Both the position numbers and the translations under genes were made by a program. DNA of 64,000 nucleotides from Citrifermentans bemidjiense Bem (GTDB lineage Bacteria; Desulfobacterota; Desulfuromonadia; Geobacterales; Geobacteraceae). The notes beneath the pieces are model-generated. The model searched no databases. It saw only the letters and a program-made list of their open reading frames with translations, and had not been told where the DNA came from. Location: NCBI RefSeq assembly GCF_000020725.1, contig NC_011146.1, positions 372,001-436,000 on the forward strand. Reading direction: 5' to 3'. This document shows, piece by piece, positions 42,426 to 55,100 of this stretch (positions within the stretch are counted from its first letter, which is position 1; every line of letters starts with the position of its first letter).

Positions 42426-43694
42426 TGTATGGACCGGGGTCAAGGTTTACAGTTGTTCGGGGACATGGTTTACACTTTTTGTTCTTTGAGATCGACTTCT
42501 GCGATTTTCTGGCTGCAGAAATAAACGCCATATTCGCCATCGCGTATGGTTGGCCGAAATGCCACCGGCTGCCCCCTGAGCGCCTTCGCGAGGCGCACAC
42601 ATCGGCCTTTGAATGACACCTTACCCTCGGCCTGGACCTTTCGGATCTCGTCGTCTGGGGCGTACTGAATCTCGGGCAGTATTTCTGAGTAAGTCCGCCG
42701 GCTAGGCTTATAACGCGTCATCGGAGTTTCCATACCTAGTGATTCGTGTGGGCGCTCCAAGTTGTAGCAATGCCTGAAGGTGTCGAATCTAAGCTGGCAG
42801 TCAGCTAGGTCTTCGAAGACTCTTCCAGCGATTGCTTCTGCAACCAGAGTTCTGTGAAACCGCTCGTCCTTACCCTGTGTTTGAGGATGATAGGGGCGAG
42901 AGTGGCTGACCCGTATCTCGTTTCTGATAAGCCAGACCGTTAATGGCGTAAGGTCGTTGTATTGATCGTTACCCCATGGGCTGCCATTGTCCATGGTCAT
43001 TCGATATGGCAATCCATATTGCCTGAATGCCTCAATCAAAGCAGCTTTAACCGTTTCTGTTCGCTCATTGGCACAGGCTACAAGCACCACACTAAACCGG
43101 GAATGGTCATCCAGAACAGTCAACGGATGACAGCGACCATGATGCTTCATCGGAATACTGCCCTTGAAATCCATCTGCCATAGGTCGTTTGGGTATGGGT
43201 GCTCGAACCGTTGGAAAGCAGTATGTTTATCTGACTCAGCTGGATCAATGCAGCCGTTGCGGCGCAAGATTGCTGTTATGGTCGAAGGTACAGGCACCCC
43301 CTGATGCCCAAGTTTTTCAAGACGCTTACGTAGCTTACGTGCTCCCCAAGCCTGATGTTCTTCGCGAAGCTTGAGAATAGCATCTTCGGTCGCAGTGACC
43401 GTCTTATGTGGACAGGTCAGTGGCTTGCGAGATAAGTCAATTAGGCCTTCGACGCCGGTTTCAAGGAACCTGCTAATCCATTTGTAGCCGGTCGGACGGC
43501 TGATGTTAAAGCGTTTGCAAAGGAAGGCTATGTTGCTGCCTTCCTGCAACGCCAAATGAACGAACTCGAATCTCAGGGTCATAGTATCCACCGGTCGCCA
43601 AGGCATGGTCTCCCTCCTCCGAGGAAAGGTCATTCTTGGCAAAAGTGTTAACTATGTCCCCGAACATTTGTAAACCATGTCCCCAGTCTATACA
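42426..43694 (-). mobile_element. IS481-family insertion sequence, 1269 bp, apparently complete
   Basis: Ends are TGTATGGACCGGGG and, on the other strand, TGTATAGACTGGGG, imperfect inverted repeats with the TGT...ACA tips of IS481. The five bases GCGGG flank it on both sides as target duplication (42421-42425 and 43695-43699). Near each end the text GGGGACATGGTTTAC recurs. One intact transposase gene fills the interior. Confidence 0.92.
42470..43606 (-). CDS. IS481-family transposase (DDE)
   Basis: A protein of 378 residues. N-terminal helix-turn-helix (LCKRFNISRPTGYKWISRF), then an rve-type integrase core with the first Asp in LWQMDFKG, the second in RMTMDNGSPW and the Glu in QGKDERFHRTL. 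Frame is intact, so it may be active. Start 43606 is chosen for GGAGGGAG immediately upstream; a longer frame begins at 43642. Confidence 0.92.
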   Translation of the reverse strand: MPWRPVDTMTLRFEFVHLALQEGSNIAFLCKRFNISRPTGYKWISRFLETGVEGLIDLSRKPLTCPHKTVTATEDAILKLREEHQAWGARKLRKRLEKLGHQGVPVPSTITAILRRNGCIDPAESDKHTAFQRFEHPYPNDLWQMDFKGSIPMKHHGRCHPLTVLDDHSRFSVVLVACANERTETVKAALIEAFRQYGLPYRMTMDNGSPWGNDQYNDLTPLTVWLIRNEIRVSHSRPYHPQTQGKDERFHRTLVAEAIAGRVFEDLADCQLRFDTFRHCYNLERPHESLGMETPMTRYKPSRRTYSEILPEIQYAPDDEIRKVQAEGKVSFKGRCVRLAKALRGQPVAFRPTIRDGEYGVYFCSQKIAEVDLKEQKV

Positions 43695-43814
43695 GCGGGA
43701 GGGGGCTAGGGGGTGGGGTAAGGTGCCATCATTTCCATAATTTGCGGCTTCACCCACCCCCCGTCCCCCTCCCGTCAAGGGAGGGGGGGACTGTTATCCC
43801 CGGAATTTCCCGAT

Positions 43815-43846
43815 GAACCTTTGCGAAGAGGGGACAGGGGGGATTT
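43815..43846. repeat. G/C palindromic repeat (family C)
   Basis: GAACCTTTGCGAAGAGGGGA followed by CAGGGGGGATTT, near-identical to 4802-4838. Lies just downstream of the rmuC stop. Confidence 0.6.
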
Positions 43847-43877
43847 GCGTCTGATGAACCAGTGTCTCGGAAGATCG

Positions 43878-45194
43878 TTACGCTTCATCGATCAGAATAA
43901 CTTCGCTCTCCGGCTCCGCGGCGCCAAACTCCCCTCCCAACAATCCCTTCGCTTCATGCTCCGGCAACTGCTCGATCCCTTGCATCTTGCGCTGGATGCG
44001 GCGGGTGCGGGTCGCGGCGGTGTCGATGCTGGAGGAGGCCTCGTCGAGCTTCTTCCTGGTTTTTTCCAGCAACGTCCCGAAGGTCATGAACTCGGTCTTT
44101 ATCGCGCCCAATAACCGCCAGACGTCGCTGCTCCTTTTCTCGATGGTGAGCGTCTTGAAGCCGAGGCTGAGCGACGAAAGGAGGGCGGCGATGGTGGTGG
44201 GGCCTGCGACGATGACCTTGTGCTCGCGCAAGATGGCGTCGAAGAGCCCGGGGCGGCTTAACACCTGGGCGTAGCTTGCCTCGTTGGCCAGGAACATGAC
44301 GGCGAAATCGGTGGTGTCGGGAGGGGCTAAGTACTTCTCGCAGATGAGCTTCGCCATGGCGGCGACGGTCTTGTCGAACTGCCTGGTCGCCTCCTGTACC
44401 GCGGCCTGGTTTCCCTGCTCCTGGGCCTCGACCAGCCGCAGGTAGTCCTCCTGCGGGAACTTGGCGTCGACCGGGAGCCAGAGCGGCTTGTCGTCCTTGC
44501 CGGGAAGGCGTATGGCGAACTCGACCCGCGCGTCGCTCCCGGGCTTCGTGGCGACGTTGGCGCCGTACTGGTCCGGGGTGAGTATCTGCTCCAAAAGGTT
44601 GTGCAGTTGCACCTCGCCGAGCGTGCCGCGGGTCTTGATGTTGGAGAGGACCTTCTTCAGGTCGCCGACCCCGGAGGCAAGCGACTGCATCTCCCCCAGC
44701 CCCTTGTGGACCTGCTCCAGCTGGCCGCTTACCTGCTTGAACGACTCCCCCAGCCGCTTTTCCAGGGTCTCGTGCAGCTTTTCGTCAACCGTGGCGCGCA
44801 TCTGCTCCAGCTTCTTCGAGTTGTCGTCCTGCAGCCACTTGAGGCGCAGCTCTACCGTTTCGCGCAGCTTGTCCAGGCGCTGCTCGTTGCTGGCGGTGAG
44901 GCTGCCAAGCTGCTGAGTGAATCCTTCAAGCTGTCCCTTTTGCAGCGAGGCGATATCCACCATCCGCTTTTGCACCGCCTCCCCGAATTGCCTGAGGTTC
45001 CCCCCCAGCTCCTCGCGGTTTCTCCCGAGTTCTGCTTGCAGGGTGCGTTCCAGCCGCTCCAACCCCTTTTCCAGTTGGTCGAAGCGCGCTTCGGCGATGT
45101 GCGCCCGTTTGAGATGCAGGTAGCAAAGGAACGCGAACACGAAGGTGGCGGCGCCAAGCAGCAGGATGATCAATTGAAAGAGGTCAGGTGTCAT
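43878..45194 (-). CDS. rmuC: RmuC-family DNA recombination protein
   Basis: A protein of 438 residues. One N-terminal membrane helix (LLLGAATFVFAFLCYLHL), a long coiled coil (~30-190) and the C-terminal RmuC domain (LPVDAKFPQEDYLR, YLAPPDTTDFAVMFLANE). RmuC limits inversions at short inverted repeats and is nuclease-like in fold. Its company with a run of palindromes and recBCD fits a DNA-repair neighbourhood. It ends an apparent transcript that starts at the hydrolase gene 11 bases upstream. Confidence 0.9.
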   Translation of the reverse strand: MTPDLFQLIILLLGAATFVFAFLCYLHLKRAHIAEARFDQLEKGLERLERTLQAELGRNREELGGNLRQFGEAVQKRMVDIASLQKGQLEGFTQQLGSLTASNEQRLDKLRETVELRLKWLQDDNSKKLEQMRATVDEKLHETLEKRLGESFKQVSGQLEQVHKGLGEMQSLASGVGDLKKVLSNIKTRGTLGEVQLHNLLEQILTPDQYGANVATKPGSDARVEFAIRLPGKDDKPLWLPVDAKFPQEDYLRLVEAQEQGNQAAVQEATRQFDKTVAAMAKLICEKYLAPPDTTDFAVMFLANEASYAQVLSRPGLFDAILREHKVIVAGPTTIAALLSSLSLGFKTLTIEKRSSDVWRLLGAIKTEFMTFGTLLEKTRKKLDEASSSIDTAATRTRRIQRKMQGIEQLPEHEAKGLLGGEFGAAEPESEVILIDEA

Positions 45195-45205
45195 GTTTAA
45201 TCCCG

Positions 45206-46003
45206 CTAATCAGGAAGCGAATCGAGGAAGTCGACCAGCGTCTTGTTGAAGAGTTCTGGTTGTTCCATGTTAACCATGTGCCCCGCCTTTTCGATGATTT
45301 TGGTCCGGCAGCCGGGGAGCGCCTCGATTAGCACCCTCGCGACATCAAGCGGCGCGGCCCGATCCTCGGTTCCGGCGATAACGAGCGAAGGCTTGCCGAA
45401 GGAGGCGAGAAGGGGAGTGTATTCCTTCCTGTCCCTGATGGCGACCAGGCCACCGGCGAGTCCATTGGGGTTGGTGGAGCGCATCCAGGAGGTGACCTGA
45501 GCGATAAGTTCCGGGCGGGACACGGTGGTGTCGTCGGCAAAAAGAAGTTCGGCGAAGATCTTCGTAATCGGGTTTGCCCCCAGCCTTTCGGCTTGGGCGG
45601 CCATTTCACTTCTGCGCTGGCGTGCAGCTTCGTCGTCGGCGTTGCTCCTGGTGGCGATGAAGGCTGCGGCGCGGACCCGGTCGGGGCGGCGCTCCAGGAG
45701 GTTCATGAGGATGTATCCCCCCATGGACATCCCGCCCACCACTGCCTTGTCGATCTGCAGCGCATCGAGCAGCGCCACCAGGTCGTCGGCGAAGCGGTCC
45801 ATGCTGTAGCCGGCAGCGGGCGCGTCGCTGGCGCCGAAGCCGCGCAGGTCCGGCGCGATGGCGCGATAGCCGGCGTCGGCCAACGGTTTTAATTGCGGCT
45901 GCCACATCTGGCGGTTCAGCGGGAAGCCGTGGATGAGCAAGACGGCCGGGCCGTGGCCGAGGTCGTCGTAGGCGAGGCGGATGTTGTTTATTTGCGTTAG
46001 CAT
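45206..46003 (-). CDS. Alpha/beta-hydrolase
   Basis: A protein of 265 residues. Oxyanion motif LIHGFPLN, nucleophile elbow GGMSMGGY with the catalytic Ser, an acid in AGTEDRAAP, and the His in KAGHMVNMEQ. Resembles 3-oxoadipate enol-lactonase and other small esterases; substrate unknown. Start 46003 has AAAGGG upstream; the extension to 46051 is translated heptamer repeat and is not used. Confidence 0.85.
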   Translation of the reverse strand: MLTQINNIRLAYDDLGHGPAVLLIHGFPLNRQMWQPQLKPLADAGYRAIAPDLRGFGASDAPAAGYSMDRFADDLVALLDALQIDKAVVGGMSMGGYILMNLLERRPDRVRAAAFIATRSNADDEAARQRRSEMAAQAERLGANPITKIFAELLFADDTTVSRPELIAQVTSWMRSTNPNGLAGGLVAIRDRKEYTPLLASFGKPSLVIAGTEDRAAPLDVARVLIEALPGCRTKIIEKAGHMVNMEQPELFNKTLVDFLDSLPD

Positions 46004-46020
46004 GAAGAAACCCTTTGAAC

Positions 46021-46053
46021 CAATTGACGATTGACAATTGACAATTGACAATG
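46021..46053. repeat. Heptamer tandem repeat (ATTGACA), left side of four-helix gene
   Basis: Four to five units of ATTGACA with one variant (ATTGACG). The arrays at 46429 and 46494 carry the complementary unit TCAATTG/TCAATTA, so the gene between is flanked by inverted arrays. Confidence 0.75.
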
Positions 46054-46054
46054 G

Positions 46055-46411
46055 TTATTTTTTGTTGTGCATCTTCGTCGTTTTAATTATGGAGGTCAGT
46101 AGTCTTAGTAAGCATTTTGAATCTGAAGATATCGATTGGTAATTTTTATCTTCAAGATAATTGGACTGGTGGAGGAGTTCTAGCCAGTACTCTGTTTCGT
46201 TGGCTTCTTTCAGGGCTATTGCCAATTTGTGAATAAAGTCGGCTCTACTTTCCGCCTGTTCGGCTTCGCGCACCAGTGCACCGACAGCGGTGCCGGACCT
46301 CAGCAACTGCTTGCTGATCACAAACTCCTTTCGCTCGCAAAGATACTGATACAACTTGATGATTCTCAATGCGAATGCGAAAGACTTATCTTTGACAGCA
46401 TTAGTTTCCAT
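46055..46411 (-). CDS. Four-helix-bundle protein (23S rRNA intervening-sequence type)
   Basis: A protein of 118 residues. Helix 1 has FAFALRIIKLYQYL, helix 2 VISKQLLRSGTAVGALVREAEQA, helix 3 DFIHKLAIALKEANETEYWLELL, helix 4 SKCLLRLLTSIIKT. This is the TIGR02436 pattern first found in 23S rRNA inserts and related to Avd of diversity-generating retroelements. Function unknown. It lies between recD and the hydrolase gene with heptamer arrays on both sides, as if inserted. Start 46411 is the first ATG. Confidence 0.85.
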   Translation of the reverse strand: METNAVKDKSFAFALRIIKLYQYLCERKEFVISKQLLRSGTAVGALVREAEQAESRADFIHKLAIALKEANETEYWLELLHQSNYLEDKNYQSISSDSKCLLRLLTSIIKTTKMHNKK

Positions 46412-46428
46412 CCGAAAGGTTGTAATCG

Positions 46429-46457
46429 TCAATTATCAATTGTCAATTATCAATTGG
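46429..46457. repeat. Heptamer tandem repeat (TCAATTG/TCAATTA), right side, first block
   Basis: Four alternating units, TCAATTA-TCAATTG twice, then GG. Confidence 0.75.
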
Positions 46458-46493
46458 GTTTTAGCCTTAATTGCCTCTCCACGGTTTTCGTTG

Positions 46494-46516
46494 TCAATTG
46501 TCAATTGTCAATTGGG
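46494..46516. repeat. Heptamer tandem repeat (TCAATTG), overlapping the recD stop codon
   Basis: Three exact units of TCAATTG followed by GG. The recD stop TGA (46508-46510 on the minus strand) is read within it. Confidence 0.75.
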
Positions 46517-48307
46517 TTTCCACGTTTTGTCTCTCAGTCCCGACCGTCTGACAATTCTGCGCGTGACGGTGGAGAGAAAAAGTTCCTGGTTCGCCAGGAT
46601 GTCGACCGACGTTTTCGCCCGGGTTATGGCGGTGTACAAAAGCTCCCGTGTCAGGACCGGCGCGTCGCGGTCGGGCAGAACCAGCAGCACTCGGTCGAAC
46701 TCGGAACCCTGGCTCTTGTGCACGGTCATGGCGAAGGCGCACTCGTATTCCGGGAGCCTGAGCGGCAAGACTTTCCTCATGCCGCCGGTGCCGGAGGGGA
46801 AGAAGGCGCGCAGCTCTCCTCCGGTTTCGGCGTCGGGCAAAATCAGCCCCACGTCGCCGTTGAAGAGCCCAAGGTTGTAGTCGTTCCTGGTGATCATGAC
46901 CGGCTCGCCGGCGTACCAGCGGCCGCGGGGGTGGATCATTCCCGCCTGGGACAATCGTTGACGCACCAGGAGGTTGATCGCCTCGACTCCGAACGGGCCG
47001 CTGCGCATGGCGCAAAGGATACGGAACCGGCTGAACTCAGCGAAGGCTGCTTCCGGGCTCTCCTCCCGCAGATAGGCGCCGTAGCCTTCGCTAATCCTTT
47101 TGGCGAGCGCGTCGGCCAGGGCGGCTGCGGTGGGGAGCGGCGCCAGCGTGACGCCGGCTACGGCGGAGTCGAGGCAGGCCGACAAAGCGCCGGGAGCATC
47201 CCCTGCGTTGACCAGCGAACCAACTTTGCCGATGCCTCCGGCGGAGGAGAAGCGGTAGCTCCTCTGCAACTGCACGACAGCGTCGCCGAGCGGGGACATG
47301 CCGGAGCTGGAGGTGACGGCATCGCCGGCGAGGTCGGCTGCCAGGGCGGCGAAAGCGGGGGAGAAGCCGTGCACGCCGCCGGTGTCGCAGATGTCGCCCA
47401 GGACCGCGCCGGCTTCCACCGAGGCGAGCTGGTCCCGGTCGCCCAAAAGGATCAGGCGGGTGTCGTGCCGCAAGGCGCAGACCAGCTTGGCCATGAGGGG
47501 GAGCGAGACCATGGAGGCCTCGTCGACGATTACCACGTCGTAGGGGAGCGGGTTATCGGCGTTGTGGCGGAAGCCGCTGGAACCCTTCAGGTAACCGAGC
47601 AGGCGGTGCAGGGTGAAGACGTCCTCCGGGATCAGCCCGCGTACCCCCTCTTCGGCAAAGCGGGCTCCATCGCTGATCGATTCCTTAAGCCTCGCGGCAG
47701 CCTTGCCGGTGGGGGCAGCCAGTGCGATCCTGAGGCCGGCGCCGGTTCCAGCCTCCTCCGCCTGCTCCAGGAGGAGCGATAGCACCTTTACTACGGTCGA
47801 GGTCTTGCCGGTTCCGGGCCCCCCGGAGATGACGCAAAAGCGCCTGGTGACGGCGGCGAGGGCAGCAACCCGCTGCCAGTCCGTTTCTCCAGGCGTGGGA
47901 GGAAAAAGCCGTGCGAGCCCCTTCTGCAACAGCGCCCGGTCGAACCGCACCGTCTTGCCGCGTTTCATGATCGCCTCGGCGAGCTCATCCTCATAGCGCC
48001 AGTAGCGCTGCAGGTAGAGGCGGTCGGCGTGGTCCAGGATGAGCGGCTTGAACTCGCCGGGCTCGCCGACTACCGGGTGGGCGGCGAGCTTCTGGCGCCA
48101 GGCGGCTACCGATTCGATGCGGTACCCAGCGGCGCGCGCGTCTTCCAGGGCGCTCTCCAGGTCGAGGCAGACGTCCCCCGCCGTCACCCCGCGGCTCAAG
48201 AGCGCCGCCGCAGCCTCAAGGTGCGCGTCGCGGCTTGCCGCCTGCCGGCAGATGAATGAGGCGAACTGCCGGTCTATGTCGTTGAATTGGAATGTTTCAG
48301 CAGCCAT
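46508..48307 (-). CDS. recD: RecBCD enzyme subunit RecD (exonuclease V alpha)
   Basis: A protein of 599 residues, near the 608 of E. coli RecD. Superfamily-1 helicase motifs: I SGGPGTGKTSTVVKV, II VDEASMVSLPLM, and the late VHKSQGSEFDRVLL. It is the fast 5'-3' motor of RecBCD. It is the third gene of recC-recB-recD, 303 bases after recB. The stop codon falls inside a heptamer repeat, so the last residues (TWKPN) may be new. Confidence 0.95.
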   Translation of the reverse strand: MAAETFQFNDIDRQFASFICRQAASRDAHLEAAAALLSRGVTAGDVCLDLESALEDARAAGYRIESVAAWRQKLAAHPVVGEPGEFKPLILDHADRLYLQRYWRYEDELAEAIMKRGKTVRFDRALLQKGLARLFPPTPGETDWQRVAALAAVTRRFCVISGGPGTGKTSTVVKVLSLLLEQAEEAGTGAGLRIALAAPTGKAAARLKESISDGARFAEEGVRGLIPEDVFTLHRLLGYLKGSSGFRHNADNPLPYDVVIVDEASMVSLPLMAKLVCALRHDTRLILLGDRDQLASVEAGAVLGDICDTGGVHGFSPAFAALAADLAGDAVTSSSGMSPLGDAVVQLQRSYRFSSAGGIGKVGSLVNAGDAPGALSACLDSAVAGVTLAPLPTAAALADALAKRISEGYGAYLREESPEAAFAEFSRFRILCAMRSGPFGVEAINLLVRQRLSQAGMIHPRGRWYAGEPVMITRNDYNLGLFNGDVGLILPDAETGGELRAFFPSGTGGMRKVLPLRLPEYECAFAMTVHKSQGSEFDRVLLVLPDRDAPVLTRELLYTAITRAKTSVDILANQELFLSTVTRRIVRRSGLRDKTWKPN

Positions 48308-48393
48308 TTGGTTTCCTGGTGAATCCTAAAACGTGAAATCCAACCCGGCCCCCTTCGCAAAGGTTCATCCGGGAATTCCGGGGAAGGCTTGTC

Positions 48394-48500
48394 GCCCCTC
48401 GCCCTCTGGGAGAGGGGAGGGGGTGAGGGCGGTGCCCCAGCCAACGTCTTGCCTTCGTGGCGTCTCCCTCACCCTGTCCCTCCCCCAGAGGGGGAGGGGA
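48394..48500. repeat. CTCCC-type palindromic repeats, double copy (family B)
   Basis: CGCCCCTCGCCCTCTGGGAG...GGGTGAGGG, a linker, then CCCTCACCCTGTCCCTCCCC...GGGGGAGGGG. It fills most of the 303-base recB-recD gap (48308-48610), with partial family C text at both sides. Confidence 0.7.
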
Positions 48501-48556
48501 CCCGAGTTCCCCACAATTCCCGCAAGAACCTTCGAAAAAGGGGGAGAGTGGACATG

Positions 48557-48590
48557 ATCTGGTTCCCAAGCTGGAGCTTGGGAACCAGAT
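48557..48590. repeat. 34-bp palindrome (family E)
   Basis: ATCTGGTTCCCAAGCT and AGCTTGGGAACCAGAT are exact complements around a two-base centre. It lies 21 bases downstream of the recB stop. Confidence 0.7.
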
Positions 48591-48610
48591 GCTCTCCTTA
48601 CCGTCCGACC

Positions 48611-52009
<3,399 letters not shown>

Positions 52010-52051
52010 TCCACGTTAACGATGGTCTTTCGTCAGACTTCCTCTGTTCAA

Positions 52052-52160
52052 CCCCCTCCCCCCCTAGCGGGGGAGGGTCAGGGTGGGGGGGACGGCGCCA
52101 CGTTCGAGTTCGTTGGCAGCTTCACCCACCCCCCGGCCCCCTCCCGTCCAGGGAGGGGGA
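52052..52160. repeat. G/C palindromic repeat, composite copy between recC and recB (family A)
   Basis: CCCCCTCCCCCCCTAGCGGG...GGTGGGGGGGACGGCGCCACG, a linker with TTCGTTGGCAGCTTCACCC, and CCCCTCCCGTCCAGGGAGGGGG. It takes up most of the 187-base gap and may affect operon continuity. Confidence 0.75.
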
Positions 52161-52196
52161 GCAAAGTGCGAACTTGATCAGACAGTACTGCCTGCA

Positions 52197-55100
52197 TCAG
52201 AGTCTGTCTTTGCCCTTCCCCTTGGCCTTCTGGAGCTCCAGAAGCGGCTCCCATACCTGGAGCGCCAGGGTTGCGAACTCCTCGTCCAGCGGCGCGTCAT
52301 CGCCGAAGCAGCGGCGGCAGTGCTCGTCCTTTCCCTCGCCCTCGTAAAATTCGCTGCCGTGCCACTTGCCCAGCGCATCGGCGAGCGCCTTCGCCGCCTT
52401 CTTCGGGTCGCGCGATTTCTTGGCGTACTCCAGGGAGCTCTCCGGGAAGAACTTGAGCGGGCAGGTCATTCCCATTCGGTACAGCTCCAGGAGCCGGTCC
52501 AGGTGCTCCGTGCATGCCTCGACGGGGGGGAGGTGGATGGTGCTGTCCGAGGCGACGAAGCTGCTTTCCAGCGGATACCCTTCGGCCTTCGCGCAGTTGA
52601 GCGCCAGGTGCTCGACCCAGAGCCGCAGCTGGTCTTTCGCCTTCAGCTTGGTGTAGCGGTAGCGCACCATCCGGTCGGTGCGTAGGTTTTCGATGCGCCC
52701 GATGATCCTCCCGCCGGGAAGTACCAGGTCGATGTCCAGGGGAGGGAGCGGCTCACCGTCCGACGCCTCGACCACCTTGGCGGCGAACTCCTGAGCGGGT
52801 TCGCCGAGCTTGCGGAAAAGGGCCGAGCCGCAGACTCCGGGAGGAAGGTCGCCGCGCGCGCAGGCGACGGCGTAAGGGGTGTCGAGCTCCTCTCCGCGCA
52901 GGAGGGCCGTGACCATCTCCTGCTCCAGTTGGTACTTGGCGAGGGTATCCAGCGCGAAGGGCTCCGATTCCTCTAGCGGCTCCACCCCCTGCTCGATGCG
53001 GATGCCGAGCCGGCGCCGCAACAGCTCCTTGGCGGGGTTGCAGAGGAAATCGATCAGCGTCTTGAGCGTGACGGTCCCTTCTTCCTCCCAGGCGGGAAGG
53101 GGCGCATCCAGAAACGGCTCCCGTGGAGTGGGGGAGGAGAGCTTTGCTTTCGCCCCCTCGCAGTTTTGCTGCGAGTAGCTGAAAAGTGCGGAGTCGCGGT
53201 TGAAGTATTGGAGACTGAAAGGCTGCAGCGGATGGCGCGCTACTTCTGCGGCCGGCTTACCCTCAGGCGTAACGAAAGCGCGTTCCAGGTAGTCCAGAAG
53301 TTCGCTCACGAGCACGCTCGGGGGGAGTTCGGCGTTGTCCTTGATGCTCTGCCCCACGTAGCTTATATGCAGCCTCTTGCGGGCGGAGAGGAGGGCCTCC
53401 AGGAAGAGGTAGCGGTCCTCGTCCCGCGGGGACGAGTCGCCGGAGCGCGGCTCCCTGGTCATCAGGTCGAACCCCTGGGGCGGGTTGCGGCGCGGGAATT
53501 CCCCCTCGTTCATCCCCAACAAGGCGACCACCGGAAAGGGGATGCTCCGCATCGGGAGCATGGCGCAGAAGGTGACGTTGCCGGTGAGAAAGCCGAGGTC
53601 CCTTTTCGAGGCCCCCAACTGCTGCTCGACCCAGTAGCGCACCACCTCGATGCCGATCTCTTCCTCGAAACCGGCCGCAGCGGGAAACTCCCCCAGTTTC
53701 TTCGCCATCTCTATCAGGAGGAGGAACTCGCGCTCCCCTTCCTGGTCCGGGAGGATGAAGTCGTCCAGGATCTGGCGCAGCGCAGGCACCCACTCGGACG
53801 GCACGCGCGGACGGGAAAGCGCCCCGGTTTGGGCGAAAAGCTTTTCGCAGAAGGTGAGGAAGCGCCCGAAGGAGAGCGCCACGCCACCCTCCATGTCGTC
53901 GTAGGGGAGTATGCCGTTATAGAACGAGCGCCCGTCGCCGTTCATGGCGTAGCCCAAAAGCAGCCGGTCGAGCCCCGCTGCCCACGAGTTTTCGCTGAAA
54001 GGGGGGACGCCGTGCTCCGCGCGCTGGGAGGCGTCGATGCCCCACCTGATGTTGGCCCCCCTGAGCCAGTCCCGCACGTTTTCCAGGTCGTCGCCGGAGA
54101 GCCCGAACCGGCGCGCTACCGGAGGGGACTCCAGGATGTCCAGCACGGTCGCCACGCCGTAGCGGCCGCCGCAAAGCCCGAGGATGGCGACAAGGGCACG
54201 GGCTGCTTCCCCCTCGTTCTTCAGGCTTCTGTCCGCGATGGAATAGGGGATGCGCTTGCGATCTTCTTCCGGATTGTCGAAGACCGCGGAGATGTAGGGG
54301 GCGTAAGCTTCGATATCCGGGGTCATCACCAGCACGTCGCGGGGGGACAGCAGGGGGTCGGCGTCGAAGAGGGAGAGAAGGGTGTCGTACAGGACCTCCA
54401 CCTCGCGCATCGGGGAGTGGCAGGAATGGATCTTGAGGGAGAGGTCGCCCGCCTGCACCTGGCGCGGCCCCGCCTCGGCGCCCCGCAATTCCACGATATC
54501 CGCCTGGACCTCGTGCAGCAGCACCCCCTGCGGAAGCTCGTAGAAGCTGTCCTCCCTCTCGTGGTCGCCGCAGTCGTCGATGATCGCCTTGAAGAAGTCG
54601 CGGCCGAGCTTCCCCCACGAGGCAAGGAGCGGGTTCCCGGTCTCGTACCACTGCTCCTCCCCCTGGCCGTGCTTCTCCAGCCGGGCCAGCTCCCGCTCGG
54701 AGACGATCTCGCCCCAGTACTGGCGGCAGGGGTTCAAGAGGAACAGGTTGACCTCGGCGTGCTCCGCCACCTTGGCAAGTACGTCGAGGTGGAAGGGGGG
54801 AAGCGAGGGAATGCCGATCACCGAGATGCGCCGCCGCCAGGACCGGTCATTTTTGCGGGAAGCGAGGAAGTCGTGCAGCAGCCGGGCGCGGTGCTTTTGG
54901 CCGGCGCGGTCGTTGAGAGCCCGCCAGAGCTGCGCCTGCCAGTGCTCCTCTTCCCCCTGCTCCCAGCGGAGCAGCTCTTTGGGACGGTAGATGGTGTACC
55001 GGTCGAAGGTGTCTGAAATGCGCCGGGCCAACTGCATCCGCTTGAGGCCGTCACCGTCGTCCGCGAGGTACCCGGCGACCTCCTCGAAGCCGGCTCTTCC

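Larger units (their letters stand above)
42405..43792. repeat. Composite family A repeat split by an insertion sequence
   Basis: The left part (AGTCCCCCCTCCCCTTGCGGG, 42405-42425) and right part (43695-43792) rebuild a copy like that at 3573-3683 when the IS and one GCGGG are removed. Confidence 0.85.

Noticed and set aside
53166-55016. 616-codon frame on the plus strand inside recC
   Set aside because: Antisense shadow of recC with low-complexity Arg/Gly/Ala-rich translation.
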